From Spirochaetota bacterium (lineage in GTDB: Bacteria; Spirochaetota; GWE2-31-10; MWDO01), in assembly GCA_017998755.1 (NCBI GenBank), contig JAGOCL010000106.1:1-7992 (forward strand): DNA of 7,992 nucleotides, read 5' to 3'. The number at the start of each line of letters is the position of its first letter. Positions within the stretch are counted from its first letter, which is position 1. This document shows, piece by piece, positions 1 through 6,521 of this stretch. Below the pieces are notes generated by a model that worked only from the letters and a program-made list of their open reading frames with translations, did no database searches and was not told where the DNA came from. Made by a program: the position numbers and the translations under genes.

Positions 1-93
1 TATCAGTACTACGTCTAACTTGTATTGAGATAAATTCCTCGCAATGCATGCTCCGGTTACTCCGGCTCCGATAATAGCTACGTCAAAACGCAT
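1..93 (-). CDS. FAD-dependent oxidoreductase, N-terminal fragment
   Basis: Only the first 31 residues are present; the gene runs off the left edge. The peptide begins MRFDVAIIGAGVTGACIARN, a beta-alpha-beta dinucleotide-binding fold with the GxGxxG motif at residues 9-14 (GAGVTG), as in the DAO/GlpA-like family of FAD-dependent dehydrogenases. The start is an ATG at 93-91 preceded by a good ribosome binding site, AGGGAG, 8 nt upstream (102-107 on the minus strand). The GAGVTG variant is common in GlpA-like glycerol-3-phosphate dehydrogenase relatives, but the substrate cannot be told from this fragment, so no symbol is given. The gene is divergent from mnmG. The fold call is secure and the exact enzyme is unknown. 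Confidence 0.8.
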   Translation of the reverse strand, partial: MRFDVAIIGAGVTGACIARNLSQYKLDVVLI

Positions 94-114
94 TTATAAA
101 GCTCCCTAATTATG

Positions 115-141
115 AGTATAATTTTTTTATATAATTATCAA
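115..141 (-). promoter_or_regulatory. Candidate promoter for the oxidoreductase gene
   Basis: Read on the minus strand, TTGATA (136-141) and TATACT (115-120) each match the sigma-70 consensus at five of six positions. The 15-bp spacer is shorter than the preferred 17. Transcription would start about 15 nt before the ATG, leaving a short leader that carries the AGGGAG ribosome binding site. The short spacer and the generally AT-rich region keep confidence moderate. Confidence 0.4.
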
Positions 142-172
142 GACTTTTTTAAGAATAAAAAAGCGATATTAT

Positions 173-201
173 TTGAGTATTTACTAATAAAATGCTATTA
201 T
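173..201 (+). promoter_or_regulatory. Candidate sigma-70 promoter of mnmG
   Basis: TTGAGT (173-178) and TATTAT (196-201) are separated by exactly 17 bp and match the -35 and -10 consensus at four and five of six positions. Transcription would begin near 208, giving a leader of about 75 nt that contains the hairpin at 227-259. A short inverted repeat, TGCTA-N5-TAGCA (193-207), overlaps the -10 and could be an operator or chance. Confidence 0.5.
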
Positions 202-216
202 TTAGCAATATTAAAC

Positions 217-259
217 AAAAAAAGAGTTTGCCGCAGTATCGTATAAATTCGGCGGCAAA
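217..259 (-). terminator. Hairpin in the mnmG leader, terminator-like on the minus strand
   Basis: TTTGCCGC (227-234) and GCGGCAAA (252-259) form a perfect 8-bp stem with a 17-nt loop. On the minus strand the stem is followed after three bases by seven T (complement of 217-223), which is the layout of an intrinsic terminator. On the plus strand no comparable T-run follows, so in that direction it would be a stable leader hairpin of the mnmG mRNA ending 24 nt before the start codon. No minus-strand gene ends here, so its role may be to block antisense transcripts leaving mnmG. The long loop weakens the terminator call. Confidence 0.4.
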
Positions 260-283
260 TTATTCTATATTGGATTGTAAAAA

Positions 284-2143
284 ATGTTAAATAGAGATTT
301 TGACGTAGTCGTAATAGGGGGGGGGCACGCCGGGTGCGAAGCCGCCGCAATTTGCGCAAAATCCGGACGTAAAACTATACTTATCACTCAAAACCTGGAT
401 ATGATAGCGCGCTTGAGTTGCAACCCTTCTATCGGCGGCATAGCCAAAGGGCATATAGTTAGCGAAGTAGACGCGCTTGGCGGACTAATGGCTAAGATCA
501 TCGACAAAACGATGATCCAGTTCCGAATGTTAAACACAAAAAAAGGACCGGCCGTACAGGCGAAGCGAGCTCAAGCCGATAAACTTGATTATCACGTCTT
601 GATGAAGAAAACTCTTGAAAATACGAATAATCTTTACCTTTTTCAAGATACCGCAGTAGATTTTATTATAGAAAACGGGGCTATCGCCGCCGTCGTTACC
701 GAAAGGGGAAACAGAATATCGTGTAAAGCGTGCGTTTTGACTACCGGCACTTTTATGGAAGGCAAGATCCATATCGGAGAATTTCACGCAACTTCAGGAA
801 GGTTAGGCGAGCCCGCCGCGCAGGGATTATCTGTCAATCTCGTTAAGCATGGTTTGGAGTTAGGAAGACTAAAGACCGGAACGCCCGCCAGAGTAGCGAA
901 AAGAAGTATCGATTTTACCAAACTACAAGCCCAAATCGGCGACGAAAATATGTTTAGTTTCTCAAATTTCAGCGGCGGACTCGTCGATCGACCAAATTGC
1001 CCTTGTTATATAGGTTATACAAATAGTAAAACCCACGAAATAATCAGAAGAAATTTTCACAGATCTCCGCTTTTCAGCGGCAAGATAAAAGGCGTAGGCC
1101 CCAGATACTGCCCTTCTATTGAAGATAAAGTGAAGAAATTTGGAGAAAAAGAACGACATCAGATATTTATCGAGCCGGAAGGTCTATATACGGATGAAAT
1201 TTATCTCAACGGACTTTCTTCTTCGTTACCGGAAGACGTTCAACATGAATTTTTGACGTCGATAGAGGGCTTTGAAAATCTAGAGATTTTAAGGCCGGCA
1301 TACGCCGTCGAATACGATTTTATCAACCCGATACAGTTAAACCCGTCGCTTGAAACTAAAATTATCAAAGGGCTTTTTGTCGCGGGGCAAACTAACGGCA
1401 CGTCGGGATACGAAGAGGCCGCCGGACAAGGAATCGTAGCCGGTATAAACGCAAACTTATACGTAGCAAAAGAACCGCCGCTCGTAATACGACGAGACGA
1501 AGGATATATCGGCGTCTTAATCGACGACTTAGTAACAAAAGGGGTAAAAGAGCCGTACAGAATGTTTACCTCCAGAGCGGAATACAGACTCAAACTTCGA
1601 CAAGACAACGCCGATATAAGATTGGCCGGTTACGCGCAAAAATACGGACTTCTCAACGAAACTGATAAGATAATCTTTACCGAAAGGATAAGCGATATTG
1701 ATAAATTAAAAAAATTATTCTTGGAAATGAAACTAACCGTTGACGAACTTGAAGCTATCAATCAACCGGAAATAAAAAAGGGCTCTTTTTGGTATCAATA
1801 TCTGAAGAATCCAAATGTAGACTTTATTAAAGCTTACGAAATTTTTAAGAAATACAGAGACGAACTCGTTAATCAAAATAATTTCTTAACCGCGGCGATC
1901 GAGGTTAAATATCAAGGTTACATCGAAAGGCAGAATAAATTTATCAACCGGGATAAAAAAATGGAAGAACGCGCTCTGCCGGAAAATATCGATTACGATA
2001 AAATTTACGGAATTTCTATAGAAGGTCGCGAGAAACTTAAACAGGTTCAGCCAAAATCTTTAGGGCAAGCTTCGCGAATTCTCGGAGTAAGCCCGTCGGA
2101 TATATCTATTTTATCTATGCATATTATAGCGTATCGCAAATAA
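284..2143 (+). CDS. mnmG: tRNA uridine-5-carboxymethylaminomethyl modification enzyme MnmG (GidA)
   Basis: MnmG is the FAD-binding partner of MnmE. The MnmEG complex uses methylenetetrahydrofolate and NADH to install the (carboxymethyl)aminomethyl group on C5 of the wobble uridine (U34) of certain tRNAs in the cytoplasm. The 619-residue length is normal for the full-length family. Visible signatures are the GGGHAG FAD-binding loop (12-17), SCNPSIGGIAKGH with conserved Cys46, the family motif GPRYCPSIEDK with conserved Cys276 (272-282), and QTNGTSGYEEAAGQG (369-383). The C-terminal helical MnmE-contacting region ends in LGQASRILGVSPSDISIL (from 593). The ATG is the first possible start after an in-frame TAA at 278-280. 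The ribosome binding site is weak (GGA, 272-274). mnmE and rsmG, frequent neighbours, are not adjacent. A run of nine G encodes the glycines of the FAD loop. Confidence 0.97.
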   Translation: MLNRDFDVVVIGGGHAGCEAAAICAKSGRKTILITQNLDMIARLSCNPSIGGIAKGHIVSEVDALGGLMAKIIDKTMIQFRMLNTKKGPAVQAKRAQADKLDYHVLMKKTLENTNNLYLFQDTAVDFIIENGAIAAVVTERGNRISCKACVLTTGTFMEGKIHIGEFHATSGRLGEPAAQGLSVNLVKHGLELGRLKTGTPARVAKRSIDFTKLQAQIGDENMFSFSNFSGGLVDRPNCPCYIGYTNSKTHEIIRRNFHRSPLFSGKIKGVGPRYCPSIEDKVKKFGEKERHQIFIEPEGLYTDEIYLNGLSSSLPEDVQHEFLTSIEGFENLEILRPAYAVEYDFINPIQLNPSLETKIIKGLFVAGQTNGTSGYEEAAGQGIVAGINANLYVAKEPPLVIRRDEGYIGVLIDDLVTKGVKEPYRMFTSRAEYRLKLRQDNADIRLAGYAQKYGLLNETDKIIFTERISDIDKLKKLFLEMKLTVDELEAINQPEIKKGSFWYQYLKNPNVDFIKAYEIFKKYRDELVNQNNFLTAAIEVKYQGYIERQNKFINRDKKMEERALPENIDYDKIYGISIEGREKLKQVQPKSLGQASRILGVSPSDISILSMHIIAYRK

Positions 2144-2146
2144 CGC

Positions 2147-3538
2147 CTACTCTTTTCCGATCATATCTTTTACTTTAGCGAGTATCTCGGATGTTTTTTC
2201 TTTTTCCACCAACTCAAGCATTCTAGACTCGACAAAATCCTTAGCGGTCGGGCTAAAATTCCCAGCAGTAACGCAAACCCCTTTGTCTATTTTTTCCTCT
2301 TTTAATTTGTTGTAAATACTTCTTAGAGTAAGATCTCCGACCGTCGTTACGGACCTCATAAACAAGAAATAATACAATTCTACAAAAGTTTTTGTCGAAA
2401 CTTCAACGTACATTTCAAGACTGTTGTTAACCTGTTGTTCAATTTTATTGTATTTGATAAAGCCGTTTAACCTCGAGTATCTGTTGATATAGACCTTTAC
2501 AAAATATTTGCATATACTTGTAAATTGACTAACGGAACCTAAAAGATACTTTTCCAACAAAGAATTCTCGTTTAATTGAGAATAAGTTGCAACTTTTTCA
2601 TCTACGTCTTTATAAGCCGGATTTATCTCAAGGATTTTCCTCCAATTCAATATCGCTTTATTCAAATCGTGAATATTTACATAAGAATCGGCAAGATTAT
2701 AATACGCTTCGAGCAACTTATCGTTTGACAAAGTACCGGATTGTATCGCTAAACCAAAATCGTCTATAGCTTTCAGATAAACTTTTTGTTTCTTATGAAT
2801 ATTTCCGAGAAAGAAATTTATCTCTCCGGCATATTTTGGCGACGAACTAACTTTATGGAAATATTTTAGCGCTTCGTCCACCCGATTGAGATTATAAAAA
2901 CAATTCCCAATAAGATAAGATACGTCAATATCGTCTGTATTATCTTTGTGAAATTTAAGTAATTTATCAAGCGCATCCTTGTATTTTTTTACTCGATAAT
3001 AAGCTAATCCAAGATATTTATAGTTTTCAAGATTATCAGGCGCAAGTTTTTCAACGATTTTAAAAAAAGCTACGGCTTTATCAAACTCATTTTTTTCCAG
3101 TTCTATCTTTCCCAGATTATAATTAGCTTCGACGCAAAAATCGTCCTTTTTCTTTGCTAATAGATAAAATTTCTTTGCGTCGTCTATGGCGCCCATCTCT
3201 CTATATACGCCGGCAATCTTTAAATCAAGCCCGACTTCGGCGTTATCTAGCGTCGACTCGCTGTGATTGAGAAGCGTCGTATACTCTTTGATCGCCGCTA
3301 AATATGATTTTACTTCAAAATATAAATCGGCGAGCTTTTCCCGAACGGCGTAATTATTAGGGCTGTTTTTTAAAATTTTTTTTAACTCATCTATCGCTAG
3401 ATATTTGTCTTCTTTACTTATTTTTTTTATTTTATCTTTAACTACAACGGCTTTTTTCTTGGAAAATAAAGACAATAACCCAAAAACAAGAATTAATACC
3501 GCTAATATAACAATTAAAATAACTATTATTAAATCCAC
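2147..3538 (-). CDS. Membrane-anchored TPR protein with Mrr-like C-terminal domain
   Basis: The 463-residue protein starts with an uncleaved-looking hydrophobic segment (residues 3-25) followed by a basic KKK stretch, so it is probably anchored in the inner membrane with the rest in the cytoplasm. Residues about 45-310 hold roughly seven tetratricopeptide repeats with typical A/G-Y-F patterns, for example NYNLGKIELEKNEFDKAVAFF and YYNLADSYVNIHDLNKAI, which implies a protein-binding scaffold. Residues about 330-455 form a separate domain. Its end, VGDLTLRSIYNKLKEEKI then GVCVTAGNFSPTAKDF (420-435), resembles the C-terminal half of Mrr-type restriction-endonuclease folds. The position of the catalytic (Q/E)xK strand reads FLFMRS (391-396), so nuclease activity is unlikely. 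The start is GTG, the first possible start after an in-frame TAA, with GGGGGAG just 2 nt upstream. It is convergent with mnmG and divergent from clpB. The function is unknown. Confidence 0.85.
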   Translation of the reverse strand: MDLIIVILIVILAVLILVFGLLSLFSKKKAVVVKDKIKKISKEDKYLAIDELKKILKNSPNNYAVREKLADLYFEVKSYLAAIKEYTTLLNHSESTLDNAEVGLDLKIAGVYREMGAIDDAKKFYLLAKKKDDFCVEANYNLGKIELEKNEFDKAVAFFKIVEKLAPDNLENYKYLGLAYYRVKKYKDALDKLLKFHKDNTDDIDVSYLIGNCFYNLNRVDEALKYFHKVSSSPKYAGEINFFLGNIHKKQKVYLKAIDDFGLAIQSGTLSNDKLLEAYYNLADSYVNIHDLNKAILNWRKILEINPAYKDVDEKVATYSQLNENSLLEKYLLGSVSQFTSICKYFVKVYINRYSRLNGFIKYNKIEQQVNNSLEMYVEVSTKTFVELYYFLFMRSVTTVGDLTLRSIYNKLKEEKIDKGVCVTAGNFSPTAKDFVESRMLELVEKEKTSEILAKVKDMIGKE

Positions 3539-3540
3539 GT

Positions 3541-3561
3541 CTCCCCCGTATCTTAATTATA
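3541..3561 (-). promoter_or_regulatory. -10 element and ribosome binding site of the TPR gene
   Basis: On the minus strand a perfect TATAAT (3556-3561) lies just upstream of GGGGGAG (3541-3547), which sits 2 nt before the GTG start. The G-run can pair with the anti-Shine-Dalgarno CCUCC using one G-U wobble and supports GTG 3538 as the start. A transcript from this -10 would have a leader of only about ten bases. No convincing -35 is visible at 16-18 bp, so the promoter half of this call is tentative. Confidence 0.4.
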
Positions 3562-3681
3562 TCGGATTTTTAACAAAAAGAATATAATTATTATTTATAA
3601 TTATAAAATATAATATTAATAACTTTTTTTTACTTTAAGATAAAAATTATGCTTCCGCAAATGTAAATATTTAACTTTTTT

Positions 3682-3717
3682 TATTGTCTTTGACAATATT
3701 TGTTATTATCTTATGCA
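3682..3717 (+). promoter_or_regulatory. Candidate clpB promoter overlapped by a palindrome
   Basis: A perfect -35 hexamer TTGACA (3690-3695) is followed after 16 bp by TATGCA (3712-3717), a weak -10 candidate. The -35 lies within an inverted repeat with 7-bp arms, TATTGTC-TTT-GACAATA (3682-3698). A third half-site TTGT (3700-3703) pairs with the same ACAA. A repressor bound here would cover the -35. It is not the CIRCE element of HrcA, the HAIR element of HspR, or CtsR heptads. The transcript leader would be about 40 nt. The -10 assignment is uncertain. Confidence 0.4.
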
Positions 3718-3736
3718 AAACTAACGAATATTAGGC

Positions 3737-3750
3737 GCGAAATATTTCGC
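3737..3750. repeat. 14-bp perfect palindrome in the clpB leader
   Basis: GCGAAATATTTCGC is a perfect inverted repeat ending 3 bp before the clpB ribosome binding site (AGGGGG, 3754-3759). In RNA it could form a 5-bp stem with an ATAT loop. In DNA it could be an operator. The hexamer ATTAGG occurs on both sides of it (3730-3735 and 3751-3756), the second copy including the start of the ribosome binding site. Confidence 0.5.
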
Positions 3751-3764
3751 ATTAGGGGGTAATT

Positions 3765-6347
3765 ATGAATTACGACAAGATGACTATACTCGTTCAACAG
3801 GCGATCCAACAGTCGGCGACGCTGGCTATAAAAAATAATAATAGCGAAGTCGACGTCGAACATCTCATAATGGCTTTGCTAGAACAAAAAGAGGGCATAG
3901 TATCCCCGTTATTTGAACTTATCGGGATTAATACTTCGCAAATCAAAAATGAAATTAATCAACTGATAAAAAACAAAGCCAGTCTGGTTGGCGAACCTAA
4001 CCGGAATCCGACGCTTTCAGTAAATATGGGCAAACTCTTTATTAATGCAGAAAAAGAGATGAACAAACTCAACGACGAATATATCGCCGCGGAACATATA
4101 ATTTTAGCGTCGTTGAAAATGAATAACAAACTATCAGATTTATTTAAGAAATTCGGCATAAATGAAGATAATATTCTTTCTGCGCTAAAACAGATAAGGG
4201 GTAATCAGAGAATTACCGATCAAGATCCGGAATCAAAATATATGTCGCTCGACAAATATACCCGCAATCTTACCGCTTTGGCGCGGCAGAATAAACTTGA
4301 TCCGGTTATCGGGCGGGACGAAGAGATCCGTAGAGTTATGCAGGTTCTTTCCAGACGAACAAAAAACAACCCAGTATTAATAGGCGAGCCCGGCGTAGGT
4401 AAAACCGCTATAATCGAAGGGCTCGCCCGAAGAATTTTTGAAGGGGACGTTCCTCAAAGTTTGAAAAACAAAAAAATCCTTTCTCTTGATCTGGCTCGGC
4501 TTGTCGCCGGCGCAAAATACAGGGGGGAATTCGAAGAACGTCTTAAATCCGTTATTCAGGAAATAGAAAAATCCGACGGAGAAGTTATCCTTTTTATAGA
4601 CGAACTTCACACATTAGTAGGCGCCGGCTCCGCAGAAGGGTCGATGGACGCTTCGAATATTTTAAAACCCTCGCTTGCGCGTGGCGATCTGCGTTGTATC
4701 GGAGCGACGACCCTAGACGAATATAGAAAACATATAGAAAAAGACGCGGCGCTGGAACGAAGATTTCAAACCGTGTACGTCAAAGAACCGACCGTCGAAG
4801 ATACCATTGCGATACTGAGAGGACTGAAAGAGAGATACGAAGTTCATCACAAAGCTCGTATACAGGATAGCGCGATAATTAGCGCCGCGGTACTATCAAA
4901 CCGCTATATATCAAACAGATTTCTTCCGGATAAAGCGATTGATCTCATCGACGAAGCGGCAAGCAGGTTGAAAATGCAGATTGAAAGTCAGCCGGAGGAG
5001 ATCGACGTAATTGAGCGGAAAATATTACAACTTGAGATGGAGAAAAGAGCTTTATCGAGAGAAGAAGACGACGTTTCCAAAGAAAGGCTAATTAAACTCG
5101 AAGACGAACTGAGAGATTTGAAAGAAAAATCGAGCGTTCTCAAAACTCAATGGAACAACGAAAAGAAAGTAATAGAAGAGATAGCCAAAGCAAAAGAAGA
5201 TCTGGAAAATCTCAAATCCAAAGAGGAGGAGTACATTAGGCAGGGCAATCTTACCGAGGCGAGTAAGATAAAATACGGAGAAAAGATAGCTCTGGAATCG
5301 AAATTAAAAAATTATACCGAAAAACTCGACGAACTTCACAAAACTACCAGTCTTCTGAGACAGGAGGTAACGGAAGAGGATATCGCATATATCGTCTCAA
5401 TGTGGAGCGGAATTCCGATAAAAAAAATGCTCGAAAGCGAAAGAGATAAACTGTTGAAACTCGAAGACCACCTCAAATTATCTATCGTGGGTCAGGACGA
5501 AGCGATAGTCGCAGTAAGCAACGCTATAAGAAGAAACAAAGCGGGCATTTCAAACGAAAATAGACCGATCGGTTCTTATATATTTGCCGGACCTACGGGC
5601 GTCGGAAAAACCGAATTATCCAAAGCGCTCGCAAAATTTCTTTTCGACGACGTTAGAGCCATGACTCGTATAGATATGTCCGAGTATATGGAAAAACATA
5701 GCGTGTCTAGGTTAATAGGAGCGCCGCCCGGATACGTCGGTTACGACGAGGGAGGACAACTCACCGAAGCTATTAGAAGACGCCCCTACTCTGTCGTACT
5801 TCTCGACGAAATAGAAAAAGCGCATCCCGACGTATTTAACGTACTCTTACAGATACTCGACGACGGAAGACTTACCGATAATCAAGGTAGGACGGTAGAC
5901 TTCAAAAATACTATAATCATAATGACGAGCAACATCGGCTCGCATCTTATACCCGACTCCTCCTCTATAGACGCCGATATGAAAAATCTTATTCAAGGCG
6001 AAATCCGAAAAGTATTCCGTCCCGAATTTCTTAACAGAATCGACGATATAATAATCTTTCATAAATTGAACAAAGACCATATCAAAGACATAATCAAATT
6101 ACAGTTAAAAGAGTTGGCCGATAGACTGAAAGGAAAAGAGATAACGCTCAATTTCTCAAACGATCTAGTCGATTTCATAGCAAACGTCGGATACGATCAA
6201 CATTTCGGAGCGCGTCCCGTTAGAAGGGCAATACAAACATATATTGAAAATAATATAGCAAAAGAGATCATCGCAGGAAATATTGTTGAAAAAAGCGAGC
6301 TCGAATTAAATATCAAAAACGACGAGCTGAAGTTTAAGATTTTATAA
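3765..6347 (+). CDS. clpB: ATP-dependent disaggregase ClpB
   Basis: ClpB is a hexameric AAA+ chaperone that threads aggregated proteins through its central pore, working with DnaK/DnaJ/GrpE in the cytoplasm. All expected parts are present at the usual full length (860 residues): the N-terminal double-repeat domain (about 1-145); AAA-1 with Walker A GEPGVGKT (207-214, Lys213), pore-loop Tyr252 in AGAKYRGEF and Walker B FIDE (277-280); the M-domain coiled coil (about 405-525); AAA-2 with Walker A GPTGVGKT (609-616, Lys615), pore-loop GYVGY (656-660), Walker B LLDE (679-682) and sensor-2 GARP (815-818). The M-domain separates it from ClpA, and no ClpP-binding loop is expected. The ATG is preceded by AGGGGG 5 nt upstream (3754-3759). 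It has its own promoter region and ends at a terminator, so it is probably monocistronic. Confidence 0.98.
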   Translation: MNYDKMTILVQQAIQQSATLAIKNNNSEVDVEHLIMALLEQKEGIVSPLFELIGINTSQIKNEINQLIKNKASLVGEPNRNPTLSVNMGKLFINAEKEMNKLNDEYIAAEHIILASLKMNNKLSDLFKKFGINEDNILSALKQIRGNQRITDQDPESKYMSLDKYTRNLTALARQNKLDPVIGRDEEIRRVMQVLSRRTKNNPVLIGEPGVGKTAIIEGLARRIFEGDVPQSLKNKKILSLDLARLVAGAKYRGEFEERLKSVIQEIEKSDGEVILFIDELHTLVGAGSAEGSMDASNILKPSLARGDLRCIGATTLDEYRKHIEKDAALERRFQTVYVKEPTVEDTIAILRGLKERYEVHHKARIQDSAIISAAVLSNRYISNRFLPDKAIDLIDEAASRLKMQIESQPEEIDVIERKILQLEMEKRALSREEDDVSKERLIKLEDELRDLKEKSSVLKTQWNNEKKVIEEIAKAKEDLENLKSKEEEYIRQGNLTEASKIKYGEKIALESKLKNYTEKLDELHKTTSLLRQEVTEEDIAYIVSMWSGIPIKKMLESERDKLLKLEDHLKLSIVGQDEAIVAVSNAIRRNKAGISNENRPIGSYIFAGPTGVGKTELSKALAKFLFDDVRAMTRIDMSEYMEKHSVSRLIGAPPGYVGYDEGGQLTEAIRRRPYSVVLLDEIEKAHPDVFNVLLQILDDGRLTDNQGRTVDFKNTIIIMTSNIGSHLIPDSSSIDADMKNLIQGEIRKVFRPEFLNRIDDIIIFHKLNKDHIKDIIKLQLKELADRLKGKEITLNFSNDLVDFIANVGYDQHFGARPVRRAIQTYIENNIAKEIIAGNIVEKSELELNIKNDELKFKIL

Positions 6348-6353
6348 ATTATT

Positions 6354-6388
6354 ATATTCAAAACGGGAATTCCCGTTTTGAATATTTT
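6354..6388 (+). terminator. Intrinsic terminator of clpB (32-bp perfect palindrome)
   Basis: Positions 6354-6385 are perfectly self-complementary, with a core CGGGAATTCCCG and flanking A- and T-runs. The stem begins 6 bp after the clpB stop codon. In RNA it forms a long stem closing on an AATT loop, with a GTTTT arm followed by ATTTT on the plus strand. The A-rich left arm lets it serve in both directions, although no minus-strand gene ends here. Confidence 0.8.
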
Positions 6389-6436
6389 CATATTTCTATA
6401 CGCAAAAAAAAATCGAAACTTACAAACTATTCTCAA

Positions 6437-6493
6437 TCTTCATAAAATCTTCATATTCAATTCACGAATGTTTCATAGCAAAAAAGCTATACT
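6437..6493 (+). promoter_or_regulatory. Activator-type promoter of tolC with four phased Pho-box-like heptamers
   Basis: Heptamers TCTTCAT (6437-6443), TCTTCAT (6448-6454), AATTCAC (6459-6465) and GTTTCAT (6470-6476) start exactly 11 bp apart, separated by 4-bp spacers. They are followed by 11 bp and a good -10, TATACT (6488-6493). No consensus -35 exists at the proper distance. Direct repeats at one helical turn that replace the -35 are the known arrangement for PhoB/OmpR-family response regulators. The first pair closely resembles the enterobacterial Pho box CTGTCAT-AAAA-CTGTCAT. The identity of the regulator is inferred. A small inverted repeat, ATAGC-N6-GCTAT (6475-6490), also overlaps the -10. 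Confidence 0.6.
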
Positions 6494-6509
6494 ATTTCAT
6501 ATAACAAAC

Positions 6510-6515
6510 GGAGAG
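6510..6515 (+). promoter_or_regulatory. Ribosome binding site that fixes the tolC start
   Basis: GGAGAG lies 6 nt before ATG 6522, and the protein read from that ATG begins with a proper signal peptide. The longer open frame from ATG 6378 would begin inside the clpB terminator, has no ribosome binding site, and would put 48 unrelated residues before the signal peptide. The 6522 start is therefore chosen. Confidence 0.85.
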
Positions 6516-6521
6516 AACGAA

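Noticed and set aside
94..283. Replication origin next to mnmG
   Set aside because: mnmG is often near oriC and the region is AT-rich, but I find no DnaA boxes (TTATCCACA-like) and none of dnaA, rpmH or mnmE is adjacent.
1240..1608. Minus-strand open frame of 122 codons inside mnmG
   Set aside because: It lies wholly antisense to a well-conserved gene, has no ribosome binding site and no recognisable protein features. It is a shadow of the codon pattern, as are the other overlapping frames in mnmG, clpB and the TPR gene.
3581..3622. 42-bp stretch of pure A/T in the TPR-clpB intergenic region, considered as an origin or special element
   Set aside because: There are no repeated units or protein-box motifs. 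It is best explained as AT-rich promoter DNA.
3539..3764. CIRCE, HAIR or CtsR operator for clpB
   Set aside because: None of the known consensus sequences is present on either strand; only the unassigned palindromes reported above are seen.
4242..6347. Internal start for a short ClpB form at Met160
   Set aside because: Many ClpB genes make an N-terminally truncated form from about this place, but only a weak GGA about 11 nt upstream is seen here, so I cannot support it from sequence.
6378..6521. Longer tolC open frame starting at ATG 6378, adding 48 residues
   Set aside because: It would begin inside the clpB terminator, has no ribosome binding site, and precedes a clear signal peptide that starts at 6522 with GGAGAG 6 nt upstream.
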